Below are positions 18,862-26,587 of a stretch of 64,000 bases of DNA, in pieces. The stretch lies in the NCBI GenBank assembly GCA_021325615.1, contig JAJPGU010000005.1:21255-85254 (forward strand), read 5' to 3'. The DNA comes from Nitrososphaerota archaeon. Lineage in GTDB: Archaea; Thermoproteota; Nitrososphaeria; Nitrososphaerales; Nitrosopumilaceae. Each line of letters opens with the position of its first letter. Position 1 is the stretch's first letter. The position numbers were made by a program, and so were the translations under genes. Under the pieces are notes generated by a model. The model was not told the origin of the DNA. It searched no databases and saw only the letters and a list, made by a program, of their open reading frames with translations.

Positions 18862-19526
18862 ATCACTCCCGCCTCTGCCTCCGGTGGAATCCCTATCTTT
18901 TCAACCACTATGGTACCGCACATGTCGGGCCTCTTTGGCATCCCGATTTTCATCTTGTGGTAGGTAATGGTTGCGTCTGCCCTTACGCACTTGTCCGCAG
19001 CGCTTCCAGTGTCGGGGTCAAGTCCTGTCGGTATGTCGACTGCAAGCTTGAACGCGCCTGACTTGTTTATGATATCTATGGCAGTGGCGTAAGGCTCCCT
19101 CACCTTGCCCGTGATTCCAGTGCCGATAATGCCGTCAACTATTATTTCCGCATCAAGCCGCACCTGTGCGGGGTCCGAGGTGAACAGGAGGTCCACCGAG
19201 TCCATCTGCTCAAGTATCTTCCAGTTGGAGCGCGCCTCCTCCGTCTTGATCTTGTCCGGGCTTCCAAGAAGTATGACTGACGGCCTGCAGCCGTATCCCG
19301 CAAGGTGCCTTGCCACCACCATCGCGTCCCCGCCGTTGTTTCCAAGGCCCGCAAAGACTGCTACCTTGCGTGCTGCAATGTCTTGGTATTTCTCCACAAG
19401 AAAACGGGCCGTTGCAGCCCCCGCGTTTTCCATCATGAGTTGTCTGAAAAAGCCCATCTGGTGGCCGTTCTCCTCTATCTGCATCATCTGCTTTACCGTG
19501 ATCTCGGCAGTTTTTCCAAAATTCAT
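18858..19526 (-). CDS. nnrE: NAD(P)H-hydrate epimerase, YjeF N-terminal domain
   Basis: The enzyme interconverts the R and S forms of hydrated NAD(P)H so that they can be repaired. The 222-residue protein shows MMENAGAATARFL, the nucleotide loop GLGNNGGDAMVVARHL, a DGIIGTGITG segment and VDIPTGLDPDTG. The C-terminal dehydratase domain present in many fused homologues is absent here, so the partner must be elsewhere. It leads a three-gene operon with the MBL hydrolase and cobT. Confidence 0.9.
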   Translation of the reverse strand: MNFGKTAEITVKQMMQIEENGHQMGFFRQLMMENAGAATARFLVEKYQDIAARKVAVFAGLGNNGGDAMVVARHLAGYGCRPSVILLGSPDKIKTEEARSNWKILEQMDSVDLLFTSDPAQVRLDAEIIVDGIIGTGITGKVREPYATAIDIINKSGAFKLAVDIPTGLDPDTGSAADKCVRADATITYHKMKIGMPKRPDMCGTIVVEKIGIPPEAEAGVI

Positions 19527-19748
19527 ATCAAATGATGCTCTCTCAAAACTTCATCTCATTTATATCATTTCGGTAACCGCTTGCAGGAGAGATCCTACAG
19601 GCCCCATGTGCCGGAGGCTTCTTCCCCGCCCCATTCAACCGCTTGCAGGCCGCGTTCTGTGTAATTTTGCATGTTCGCGCAAAATCCGCCGTCTTGATAT
19701 GCAATAATGTACCTGACGTACTTTGTAAATTTCGATTGCCAAAGAATT
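19527..19748. other. Gene-poor spacer with a short direct repeat
   Basis: No coding potential is seen. AACCGCTTGCAGG occurs twice in the same orientation, at 19575-19587 and 19637-19649. Its meaning is unknown. The nnrE promoter must lie in the first 40 or so bases. Confidence 0.4.
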
Positions 19749-19836
19749 GGCAGGCTCGCCTAGACAGGCAATGGGCGGGAGATTGAAGATCTCAAGGCTA
19801 TCCAATTCTCATGGTTTCAAATCCCCGTGCCCGCCG
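19749..19836 (+). pseudogene. tRNA-like sequence, possibly a decayed tRNA-Ser
   Basis: An 88-base stretch has the outline of a class II tRNA: GGCAGGC and GCCCGCC acceptor arms with one A-C mismatch, a GCC/GGC D stem around TAGACAGGC, an anticodon-like arm, a long variable region and a TTCAAAT T-loop, with G as discriminator. However, the base before the T-loop is T where G53 is universal, the T stem pairs badly, and the apparent anticodon GAA does not suit a serine body. I read it as a tRNA relic rather than a working gene. Confidence 0.35.
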
Positions 19837-19903
19837 CTGTCTTGGATAAGGATTGCACCCTTCATCTAAAACAGGACATGCACGGTAATTACAGGTAGGG
19901 TTT

Positions 19904-20050
19904 TCATTTTAGATCAGCCGTATTTGGCAGATACATTTGAAACCTTGACGGGATAAAATCCCACAAACGAGGCAGGATATCGCAATACTCCTTGAATGCT
20001 GACGCATGATCCTCGAACGGCAAGGCATTGATTTCCTTAAAAGGTGGAGG
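19904..20050 (-). pseudogene. ORF remnant next to tRNA-Leu
   Basis: About 48 codons with protein-like composition (LPRLWDFIPSRFQ, HASAFKEYCDIL) end in TGA at 19904. They begin just after an in-frame TAG, with no suitable start codon. It could be the tail of a gene whose 5' part was lost near the tRNA. An 8-bp inverted pair, ATCTAAAA/TTTTAGAT, brackets its 3' end at 19864-19871 and 19907-19914. No family recognised. Confidence 0.25.
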
Positions 20051-20086
20051 CTACTGCGCGGAAGGGAGCATTAGTGTAACAATGAA

Positions 20087-20171
20087 TGCGGGAGAAGGGA
20101 TTTGAACCCTCGAAATCCTAAGATACTAGCCCCTCAAGCTAGCGCCTTTGGCCAGGCTGGGCGACTCCCGC
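20087..20171 (-). tRNA. tRNA-Leu (anticodon GAG)
   Basis: On the minus strand the 85-base sequence folds with acceptor arms GCGGGAG and CTCCCGC and discriminator A. The D arm contains GCCCAGCCTGGCCAAAGGC. The anticodon stem CTAGC/GCTAG encloses loop TTGAGGG, giving GAG. A long class II variable arm follows, then the TTCAAAT loop. CCA is not encoded and no intron is seen. Confidence 0.95.
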
Positions 20172-20222
20172 ATTTGCAATACCCATGTATGGTTTTTATA
20201 AGCCTTGATTACTTTTTGAGTC

Positions 20223-20459
20223 GTGCTAATTCCTGTCAGGTGTTTTACTTGCGGAAATTTAATTGCGGACAAGTTCAAGGACTACCAAGCACGGGTCAAG
20301 GCCGGAGAGGACCCCGCAAAGGTTCTCAATTCTTTCGGCCTGAAGCGATACTGCTGCAGGACCATGATGCTGACATCAGTCGAGACCATTCATCAGGTTA
20401 TTCCGTTTTACGAAGCAATCAGGAGAAGGGAGCAAGAAGTCCAATCCGAGCTAGAATAA
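20223..20459 (+). CDS. rpoN: RNA polymerase subunit N (Rpb10-like)
   Basis: The 78-residue zinc-binding subunit sits at the Rpo3/Rpo11 assembly platform of the archaeal polymerase. It has the CFTCG motif near the start and the paired cysteines in KRYCCRTM, with VETIHQVIPFY in the tail. The start is a GTG with a TTTTTATAAG box about 27 bases upstream, implying a leaderless message. It leads into enolase and S2, the usual archaeal order. Confidence 0.96.
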   Translation: MLIPVRCFTCGNLIADKFKDYQARVKAGEDPAKVLNSFGLKRYCCRTMMLTSVETIHQVIPFYEAIRRREQEVQSELE

Positions 20460-20463
20460 GGCC

Positions 20464-21702
20464 ATGGCCCGGATCACCTCAGTGAAAGGAAGGGTCCTCT
20501 ACAACAGCAGGGGAAGCAAGACAATAGAGATAGACGTTACTGCAGACGACAAGTCGATGGGCAGGGTCTGCGCCCCGTCCGGTGCAAGCGTGGGCAAGTA
20601 CGAGGCCCAGAGCTTCCCCGACAACAAGCCTGAGAAAAGCTTGGAGGCCCTCAAGTCAAACGAAAAAAAATTCGTGGGCCTTGACCCCTCAGACCTCAAG
20701 TCGGTCCATGACGCGCTCAGGTCCATCGACCCTACGCCAACCTACTCCAAGGTCGGCGGCTCGCTTGCATTTTCACTTACAATCGCATCGGTCGAGTGCG
20801 CCTCAAGATCAAGGGGAGTGCCGATGTTTCAGATGCTTACAGGCGACTCGGGCCTGAGGTTTCCCCGCCCGCTTGGAAACATACTTGGCGGAGGCGCGCA
20901 CGCAGGCCCCGGGACGCCCGACATTCAGGAGATCCTGGTCTGTGCCACCGGCGCAAAGACAGTCAGGGACGCAATCGAGACAAACCTAGCGGTACACAAG
21001 GAGCTTGGAAAGCTCCTTTCAAAAAGGGATCCCATGTTTACAAACGGCAGGGGCGACGAGGGGGGATGGGCGCCAAAGCTTGACAACGAGAAGGCGCTTG
21101 AGATCTCGGCCAGGGCATGCGAGGAGCTAGGCTTTACGCTTGGAAAGGAGGTCTCCCTTGGCGTAGACTTTGCGTCCTCGACCCAGTGGGACTCGGCGAA
21201 GAAAAAATATGTCTATGACAGGGCGGGCTTTGAGAACACGCCTGAAAGGCAGATTGACTTTGCCTCAGACATCATAACAAGGTACAAGCTTGTTTACGCC
21301 GAGGATGCAGTCCACGAGGAGGCGTTTGACGACATGGCAGTCCTTGCAAAAAAGTTTCCGAAGGTCCTGGTAACAGGCGACGACCTGCTTGTCACAAACA
21401 CGGAGATCCTAAGGAAGGCTGCAGAAAAAAGGGCGTGCAGCGGCGCCATCCTGAAGGTAAACCAAGCCGGCAGCCTCTATGACGCCCTCGAGTTTGCACG
21501 CGAGGCCCAGAGAAACAACATCGGCATCGTCACCTCGCACAGGTCGGGCGAGTCGTCCGACTCGCACATATCCCATATCGGGATTGCCACCAAGTCAAAG
21601 ATGCTCAAGGTGGGAATCGTAGGGGGAGAAAGGGTGGCAAAGCTGAACGAGCTTGTCCGGATCTCAGAGCATGATTTAATACATGCCATGGCAGAAATTT
21701 AA
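20464..21702 (+). CDS. eno: Enolase
   Basis: The 412-residue enzyme interconverts 2-phosphoglycerate and phosphoenolpyruvate. Recognisable parts are YNSRGSKTIEIDV, the PSGASVGKYEA loop, GNILGGGAHAGPGTPDIQE, GDEGGWAPKL, the VTGDDLLVTN metal region and SHRSGESSDS. The central HxGxxH of bacterial forms is replaced by the archaeal pattern. It starts five bases after rpoN and runs into rps2. Confidence 0.95.
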   Translation: MARITSVKGRVLYNSRGSKTIEIDVTADDKSMGRVCAPSGASVGKYEAQSFPDNKPEKSLEALKSNEKKFVGLDPSDLKSVHDALRSIDPTPTYSKVGGSLAFSLTIASVECASRSRGVPMFQMLTGDSGLRFPRPLGNILGGGAHAGPGTPDIQEILVCATGAKTVRDAIETNLAVHKELGKLLSKRDPMFTNGRGDEGGWAPKLDNEKALEISARACEELGFTLGKEVSLGVDFASSTQWDSAKKKYVYDRAGFENTPERQIDFASDIITRYKLVYAEDAVHEEAFDDMAVLAKKFPKVLVTGDDLLVTNTEILRKAAEKRACSGAILKVNQAGSLYDALEFAREAQRNNIGIVTSHRSGESSDSHISHIGIATKSKMLKVGIVGGERVAKLNELVRISEHDLIHAMAEI

Positions 21703-21711
21703 GAACACGGC

Positions 21712-22383
21712 ATGTCAAACCAAGAAGACGTAGAACACATGGAAAAATACGTCCTATCCACTGGAATAAGGGTAGGGACGCAGGTCAAGACAAAGTTCAT
21801 GATACCGTTTATCACCAAGGCCACAAACGAGGGCCTGTATATCATTGACAGCAAGAAGACGCTTTCGCGGATCCAGACAGCTGCCAAGTTCATAAACCGC
21901 GCAACACCATCCAAGGTGCTCATCTGCTCTGGAAGGGAATACGCCAGCACCCCCATCGAGAAGTTTGCAGAACTCACCGGAACAACGCCCATGCTTGGAA
22001 GGTTCATGCCCGGGACTCTCACTAACCCTCTCTTGCCGTACTATATCGAGCCCGAGCTTGTCGTGGTCTCAGACCCGCAGGTCGACGAGCAGGCAGTGAC
22101 AGAGGCAACCAACGCAGGAATCGCGGTGATTGCAATTGCCAACACCGACAACGTCACATCCAAGGCGGACCTTGTAATTCCGGCAAACAACAGGGGCAGA
22201 AAGTCTCTGGCGGCAATCTACTGGCTCCTTGCAAGGGAGATGCTGATTCAGAAGGAGGCGCTCAAGGCAGACGAGCCCATGAAGTACGAGATTGACGACT
22301 TTGAGACAAAGATAACAGAGGAAGAGCTGGAAGAGGAAAGCGAGCGGACGCCCCCACCAAGGATGAGAAGCCAGAGGCAATAA
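21712..22383 (+). CDS. rps2: Ribosomal protein S2
   Basis: The 223-residue small-subunit protein has the archaeal S2 pattern: LSTGIRVGTQVKTKFM, PSKVLICSGREYASTPIEKFA, TLTNPLLPYYIEPELVVVSDP and IANTDNVTSKADLVIPANNRGRKSLA. An acidic helix-prone tail with a final Arg/Pro segment is longer than in some relatives. It is co-transcribed with rpoN and eno, as in many archaea. Confidence 0.96.
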   Translation: MSNQEDVEHMEKYVLSTGIRVGTQVKTKFMIPFITKATNEGLYIIDSKKTLSRIQTAAKFINRATPSKVLICSGREYASTPIEKFAELTGTTPMLGRFMPGTLTNPLLPYYIEPELVVVSDPQVDEQAVTEATNAGIAVIAIANTDNVTSKADLVIPANNRGRKSLAAIYWLLAREMLIQKEALKADEPMKYEIDDFETKITEEELEEESERTPPPRMRSQRQ

Positions 22384-22387
22384 CGCG

Positions 22388-23224
22388 ATGCAGGTGAGAA
22401 CACCAGCGGTTGCTGGGATGTTCTATCCAAAAAACAAAAACGAACTAGAGTCTACAATCAAGGAATGCTTTTTGCACAAGTTCGGTCCCGGAAAATTGTT
22501 CCCGACCACCGACACGGCGCCAGTCTACGGGGTCATATGCCCCCACGCAGGCTACATGTATTCAGGCCCCGTTGCCGCAAACTCCTTTTACGCAATCTCC
22601 CACCTGAGGCCCGAGCTTGTAGTGATAGTCGGACCCAACCACTGGGGGCTTGGGTGCAACATCGCGGCCATGAGGGACGGGACCTGGGAGACGCCGCTTG
22701 GCAGGGTGGAGGTCGACTCGGAGGCCGCAGCCGAACTGCACAGGGCATCAAGGCTTGTGGAGCTTGACTTTTTATCTCATACAAGGGACCACAGCCTGGA
22801 GGTCCAGGTGCCGATGCTGCAGGAGATCTACAAGCACACGTTCAAGATTCTTCCGGTAATACTCATCGACCAGACCATGGAATCGGCAAGGGAGCTTGGG
22901 GGTGCCATTGCAAAGGTATCAAGGGGCAGGAGGACCGTAATAGTCGGCTCGTCGGATTTCACCCATTATGAAACGAACGAGCATGCCCACAGCCAGGACG
23001 CGGCGCTCATCGAGCCCATCACCGAGATGGACGTCGGCCGCTTTTACGCGGTACTGGCCCAGAGGCGCGTAAGCGCCTGCGGATACGGCGCAATGGCTGC
23101 CACAATCACTGCCTGCAAGGAGCTTGGGGCCACCAAGGCATCGCTTGCAAGGTACGCAACAAGCGGGGACGTGACGGGCGAGAAGGACTCGGTGGTAGGG
23201 TACGCCTCGATTGTATTCACATGA
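22388..23224 (+). CDS. MEMO1-family protein (AmmeMemoRadiSam protein B)
   Basis: The 278-residue protein is related to the dioxygenase-fold MEMO1. Conserved points are VAGMFYP, CPHAGYMYSGPVAANSFY, VGPNHWGLG, the DHSLEVQVPML block and GSSDFTHYE. The histidines in PHAGY, PNH and DHSLE resemble the iron ligands of class III extradiol dioxygenases. Its reaction in archaea is not established. It overlaps mevalonate kinase by four bases, and the same pairing occurs in many archaea. Confidence 0.9.
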   Translation: MQVRTPAVAGMFYPKNKNELESTIKECFLHKFGPGKLFPTTDTAPVYGVICPHAGYMYSGPVAANSFYAISHLRPELVVIVGPNHWGLGCNIAAMRDGTWETPLGRVEVDSEAAAELHRASRLVELDFLSHTRDHSLEVQVPMLQEIYKHTFKILPVILIDQTMESARELGGAIAKVSRGRRTVIVGSSDFTHYETNEHAHSQDAALIEPITEMDVGRFYAVLAQRRVSACGYGAMAATITACKELGATKASLARYATSGDVTGEKDSVVGYASIVFT

Positions 23225-24168
23225 AATCATCCGCATCAGCCCCTGGCAAGGTCATACTGTTTGGCGAGCACTTTGTGGTGTACGGCGTAAGGGCCATACT
23301 GTGCGCCATAGACAGGAGGATAACTGCAACCTCCGAAACCATCGACGAGCTGGAAATAAGGATAAGGTCTGAAATTGGAGACGCCGAGGTCCCCCTAGGG
23401 CTTTCCTGGGCAGACCAGAAGGCCCCAAGGTTCATGAGGCCGTTTCTCCACCTGGCAAGGGAGGCCCTAGGCGAGTCAGGGACGAAGGGCGGGCTTGAGA
23501 TCAGGCTCGAGTCTGAAATCCCGCCCGGCATGGGCCTTGGCTCCTCGTCTGCCGCCTGCGTTGCCGCAGCCGCCTCCATCTGGGGCCTTTTTGAAAAAAA
23601 GCCAAGGGAGGAGATCCTAAGGCGCGCAATTGCCGCCGAGCGGACAATCTTTGAGGATGCCTCGGGAGCCGACACGTCTGCCTCGGCACTTGGCGGAATT
23701 GTCTCATACACAAGGGATAGGCTTGAGAGGGTTGACCCCGGCAAGTCCCTGTGCCTGATAATTGCCAACTCGGAATATGTTCACAGCACGAGGGAGGAGG
23801 TGCTCAAGGTCAGAAGATTCAAGGAAAGAAACGAGGAGGCATTTGCAGAGATGTGCCGCAGGGAGCAGGGCCTTGTCGAGTCGGCGCTTTCATCGCTAGT
23901 GTCAGGGGACATGCGGTCCCTCGGGCTGATGATGACGCAGAACCAGGAGATGTTAAAGAAAATGGGAGTCTCGACAGAAAAACTAGACGTCATGGTCATG
24001 GAGGCAGGCAGGACGTCGTATGGCGCAAAGATAACGGGCGCAGGAGGAGGGGGATGCATCATCGCGCTTGTCGACGAGTCCAACACGGCTCAGACACTTG
24101 GGGCGCTTGAAAAGGTAAGCGAGTGCTTTGTCGCCAGAATCGACTTCGAGGGCCTGAAGTACCTCTAG
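23221..24168 (+). CDS. mvk: Mevalonate kinase
   Basis: This GHMP kinase phosphorylates mevalonate on the way to archaeal isoprenoid lipids. The 315-residue protein shows APGKVILFGEHFVVYG, the phosphate loop PPGMGLGSSSAACVA, and the C-terminal GAKITGAGGGGCIIAL motif. Its start overlaps the MEMO1 gene by four bases (ATGA). It opens a run of isoprenoid genes: mvk, ipk, idi and prenyl synthase. Confidence 0.95.
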   Translation: MKSSASAPGKVILFGEHFVVYGVRAILCAIDRRITATSETIDELEIRIRSEIGDAEVPLGLSWADQKAPRFMRPFLHLAREALGESGTKGGLEIRLESEIPPGMGLGSSSAACVAAAASIWGLFEKKPREEILRRAIAAERTIFEDASGADTSASALGGIVSYTRDRLERVDPGKSLCLIIANSEYVHSTREEVLKVRRFKERNEEAFAEMCRREQGLVESALSSLVSGDMRSLGLMMTQNQEMLKKMGVSTEKLDVMVMEAGRTSYGAKITGAGGGGCIIALVDESNTAQTLGALEKVSECFVARIDFEGLKYL

Positions 24169-24224
24169 GGCCGCGCGCAACTGTAAGAGGCTTTTTAAAA
24201 CCGACCATATCAATGTAAAAAATC

Positions 24225-24965
24225 ATGATTCTAATCAAGCTCGGGGGCTCGATAATCACCAACAAAAAGAAGGCTCTCTCCGCAAACATGCCGGCGGTCA
24301 GGAAGATCGCGGCACAGCTGAGAAAGGCAGGGGAGCCGTGCATGGTAATCCACGGGGGAGGCTCGTTTGGCCACTATTGGTCAGTCAGGTACGACATGCA
24401 CACCAGGCCCGCAAGGTACAGCCCAAGGGGAGTCGCCGTAGTCAAAAACTCGATGGTGCAGCTCAACAGGCTGGTGCTTGACGCGCTCCTCGACTCGGGA
24501 GTCCTGCCCTACTGCCTGCCGCCCACCGACTTTGTCTCAGGCGACAGGCCAGTGCCGTCAAAGGTGTCTGAGATACCAAGGATCGCAAGGGCTGGCCTTG
24601 TCCCGGTATCATACGGCGACGTCATGTGGCACGGCGCAGGCAAGTTCTACATACTTTCTGGGGACAGGATAATGGGCATGCTCGCGCGCCTGCTCAAGCC
24701 CCGACTGGCGGTATTTGTCACAAACGTGGACGGCGTGTACTCTGACCTGAAAACCAAGAGGCTCATCCGCGAGATAACCACCGAGAGGCCCGCGGTCGAG
24801 GAGGTCGGGATGGACGTGACTGGCGGAATGGGCCGCAAGATAAAGGAGGCAACGGACATGTCAAGGACAGGAACGGACGTCTTCTTTGTCAACGGCAGGC
24901 ACCCGCAGAGAATAGCAAACGCGATAAATGGTAAAGAATTTGAAGGGACGCTATTTAGAGGATAG
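24225..24965 (+). CDS. ipk: Isopentenyl phosphate kinase
   Basis: The enzyme phosphorylates isopentenyl phosphate to isopentenyl diphosphate, the last step of the archaeal mevalonate variant. The 246-residue amino-acid-kinase-fold protein has IKLGGSIITNK, the GGGSFGHYW loop with the substrate histidine, DVMWHGAG, LSGDRIMGMLA and VDGVYSDL, then MDVTGGMGRKI. A TTTTTAAAAC box centred near 24195 gives this gene its own leaderless promoter even though it lies in line with mvk. Confidence 0.95.
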   Translation: MILIKLGGSIITNKKKALSANMPAVRKIAAQLRKAGEPCMVIHGGGSFGHYWSVRYDMHTRPARYSPRGVAVVKNSMVQLNRLVLDALLDSGVLPYCLPPTDFVSGDRPVPSKVSEIPRIARAGLVPVSYGDVMWHGAGKFYILSGDRIMGMLARLLKPRLAVFVTNVDGVYSDLKTKRLIREITTERPAVEEVGMDVTGGMGRKIKEATDMSRTGTDVFFVNGRHPQRIANAINGKEFEGTLFRG

Positions 24966-24971
24966 ACAAAC

Positions 24972-25610
24972 ATGGAAAACCTAATCCTGGTAGACAGCAG
25001 CGACACCGTGGTAGGTACGGAGGAGAAGGTCAAGTGCCACCTCCCCCACGGAAAGCTGCACCGCGCCTTTACAATCCTACTTTTCAACAGGGACGGCAAG
25101 CTCCTGCTCACCCAGAGGGCCAAGGCCAAGATGCTCTGGCCCGGCGACTGGGACGGCACGGTTGCAAGCCACCCTAGGCATTCTGAGACGTACGTCTCCT
25201 CCGCCGAGAGGAGGCTTCCCGAGGAGCTCGGCATAACATGCAGGCTTGAATACCTCTTCAAGTTCGAGTACCATGTACCGTACAAGGACGTGGGCTCGGA
25301 AAACGAGGTCTGCGGCACCCTAATCGGCATCGTCGACAACCCCGAAAAGATAAAGCTCGTCGAGGGCGAGATCTCGGCAGTCCGCTGGGCGGGCTTTGAC
25401 GAACTCTTCCCGGAGATAGAGAGGTCCCCCCAGATCTTCTGCCCGTGGATGCTGCTTGCACTATACTTCCTCTCAGAGTCAAAGGACGTCGCGTCCGAGG
25501 ACCACGCGAGGATCCTAAAGATGTGGAACAGGGCGGAGGTCAAGCCGCGCCTTGAGGCCCCGCTCAAATACCACTTCCCGGACAACAGATGGGAGCTGAA
25601 AAGGGAATGA
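24972..25610 (+). CDS. idi: Isopentenyl-diphosphate isomerase, type I (Nudix)
   Basis: The 212-residue enzyme interconverts isopentenyl and dimethylallyl diphosphate. It is the Nudix-fold type I form, not the FMN-dependent type II form used by most archaea. Evidence is HRAFTILLFNRDGKLLLTQR, the catalytic SHPRHSE region, the Nudix-like ERRLPEELGI helix, EYHVPYKD and the FCPWMLLAL tail. The stop overlaps the prenyl synthase start. Confidence 0.93.
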   Translation: MENLILVDSSDTVVGTEEKVKCHLPHGKLHRAFTILLFNRDGKLLLTQRAKAKMLWPGDWDGTVASHPRHSETYVSSAERRLPEELGITCRLEYLFKFEYHVPYKDVGSENEVCGTLIGIVDNPEKIKLVEGEISAVRWAGFDELFPEIERSPQIFCPWMLLALYFLSESKDVASEDHARILKMWNRAEVKPRLEAPLKYHFPDNRWELKRE

Positions 25611-26587
25611 ACCTAGAAAGGATTGCAAGGGAGACCGGAAGGATAGACTCTTTCCTTCTTTCAAGGCTGAGGGGCGAGCCTGCCGACCTGTACAGGGCGG
25701 CAAGCTACCTAATCGAGCACGGCGGCAAGCGCCTCAGGCCCTACCTCGTGGTCAAGAGCTGCCAGCTGGTTGGCGGGACGGTGAGGCAGGCAATGCCTGC
25801 GGCTGCCGCAATCGAGATGGTCCACAACTTTACGCTTGTACATGATGACATCATGGACAACGACAACATGAGGCATGGAGTGCCGACGACCCATGTCAAG
25901 TTCGGCGTCCCGGTCGGGATACTTGCAGGGGACCTCCTCTTCTCAAAGGCCTTTGAAACAATATCAAACCCCGCCATGGTCCCAAAGGGGGTAGGCATCT
26001 CGCTTGTCTCGGCCCTTTCCAAGTCATGCAGCGACGTCTGCGAGGGCCAGGTGCTTGACATCAGCATGGCCCAGTCAAAGTCAATCCCCACCGAGTCCCA
26101 GTACACAAGGATGATAGAGAAGAAGACGTCGTCGCTCTTTATCGCGGCGTGCGCAATGGGTGCAATCTCGGCAAACACGTCGCGGGCAGACGTGGAAAGG
26201 CTATCGACATACGGAAGAAACCTCGGCATCGGATTCCAGATAATCGACGACCTGATAGGGATAATAGGCGACCCCAAGATTTCAAAAAAGCCAGTCGGCA
26301 ACGACATAAGGGAGGGCAAAAAGTCCCTGCCCATACTGCTTGCCATCAAGACGGCAAGGGGCAGCGAAAAGCGCGCAATCCTCAAGGCGTTTGGCAGGCC
26401 GTCGGCCCCCAGGAGGGACGTGGAGAGGGCAGTCCAGGCGATATCAACCCTCGGCATAGGCGATGCTGTCCGGGCCAAGGCGTCGCGCCACCTTGACACG
26501 GCAAGAAGGTCGATCTCAAGGTATGACAGCCCGGCAAGGGAGGACCTCCTCTCGCTTCTTGATTTTGTGGTAGAGAGGAGTCTCTAG
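25607..26587 (+). CDS. Polyprenyl (geranylgeranyl) diphosphate synthase
   Basis: This 326-residue trans-prenyltransferase builds the C20 or related precursor of archaeal membrane lipids. The first aspartate-rich motif is in LVHDDIMDND and the second in FQIIDDLIGIIGD; GGKRLRPYL is the usual N-terminal block. The residues just before the first motif (MVHNFT) set chain length but I cannot assign the exact product. The ATG at 25607 overlaps the idi stop, so I do not use the more upstream in-frame start at 25589. Confidence 0.93.
   Translation: MNLERIARETGRIDSFLLSRLRGEPADLYRAASYLIEHGGKRLRPYLVVKSCQLVGGTVRQAMPAAAAIEMVHNFTLVHDDIMDNDNMRHGVPTTHVKFGVPVGILAGDLLFSKAFETISNPAMVPKGVGISLVSALSKSCSDVCEGQVLDISMAQSKSIPTESQYTRMIEKKTSSLFIAACAMGAISANTSRADVERLSTYGRNLGIGFQIIDDLIGIIGDPKISKKPVGNDIREGKKSLPILLAIKTARGSEKRAILKAFGRPSAPRRDVERAVQAISTLGIGDAVRAKASRHLDTARRSISRYDSPAREDLLSLLDFVVERSL

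Noticed and set aside
19749..19836. A functional tRNA-Ser or tRNA-Phe
   Set aside because: G53 is missing, the T stem does not pair and the anticodon disagrees with the body type, so it is listed only as a possible relic.
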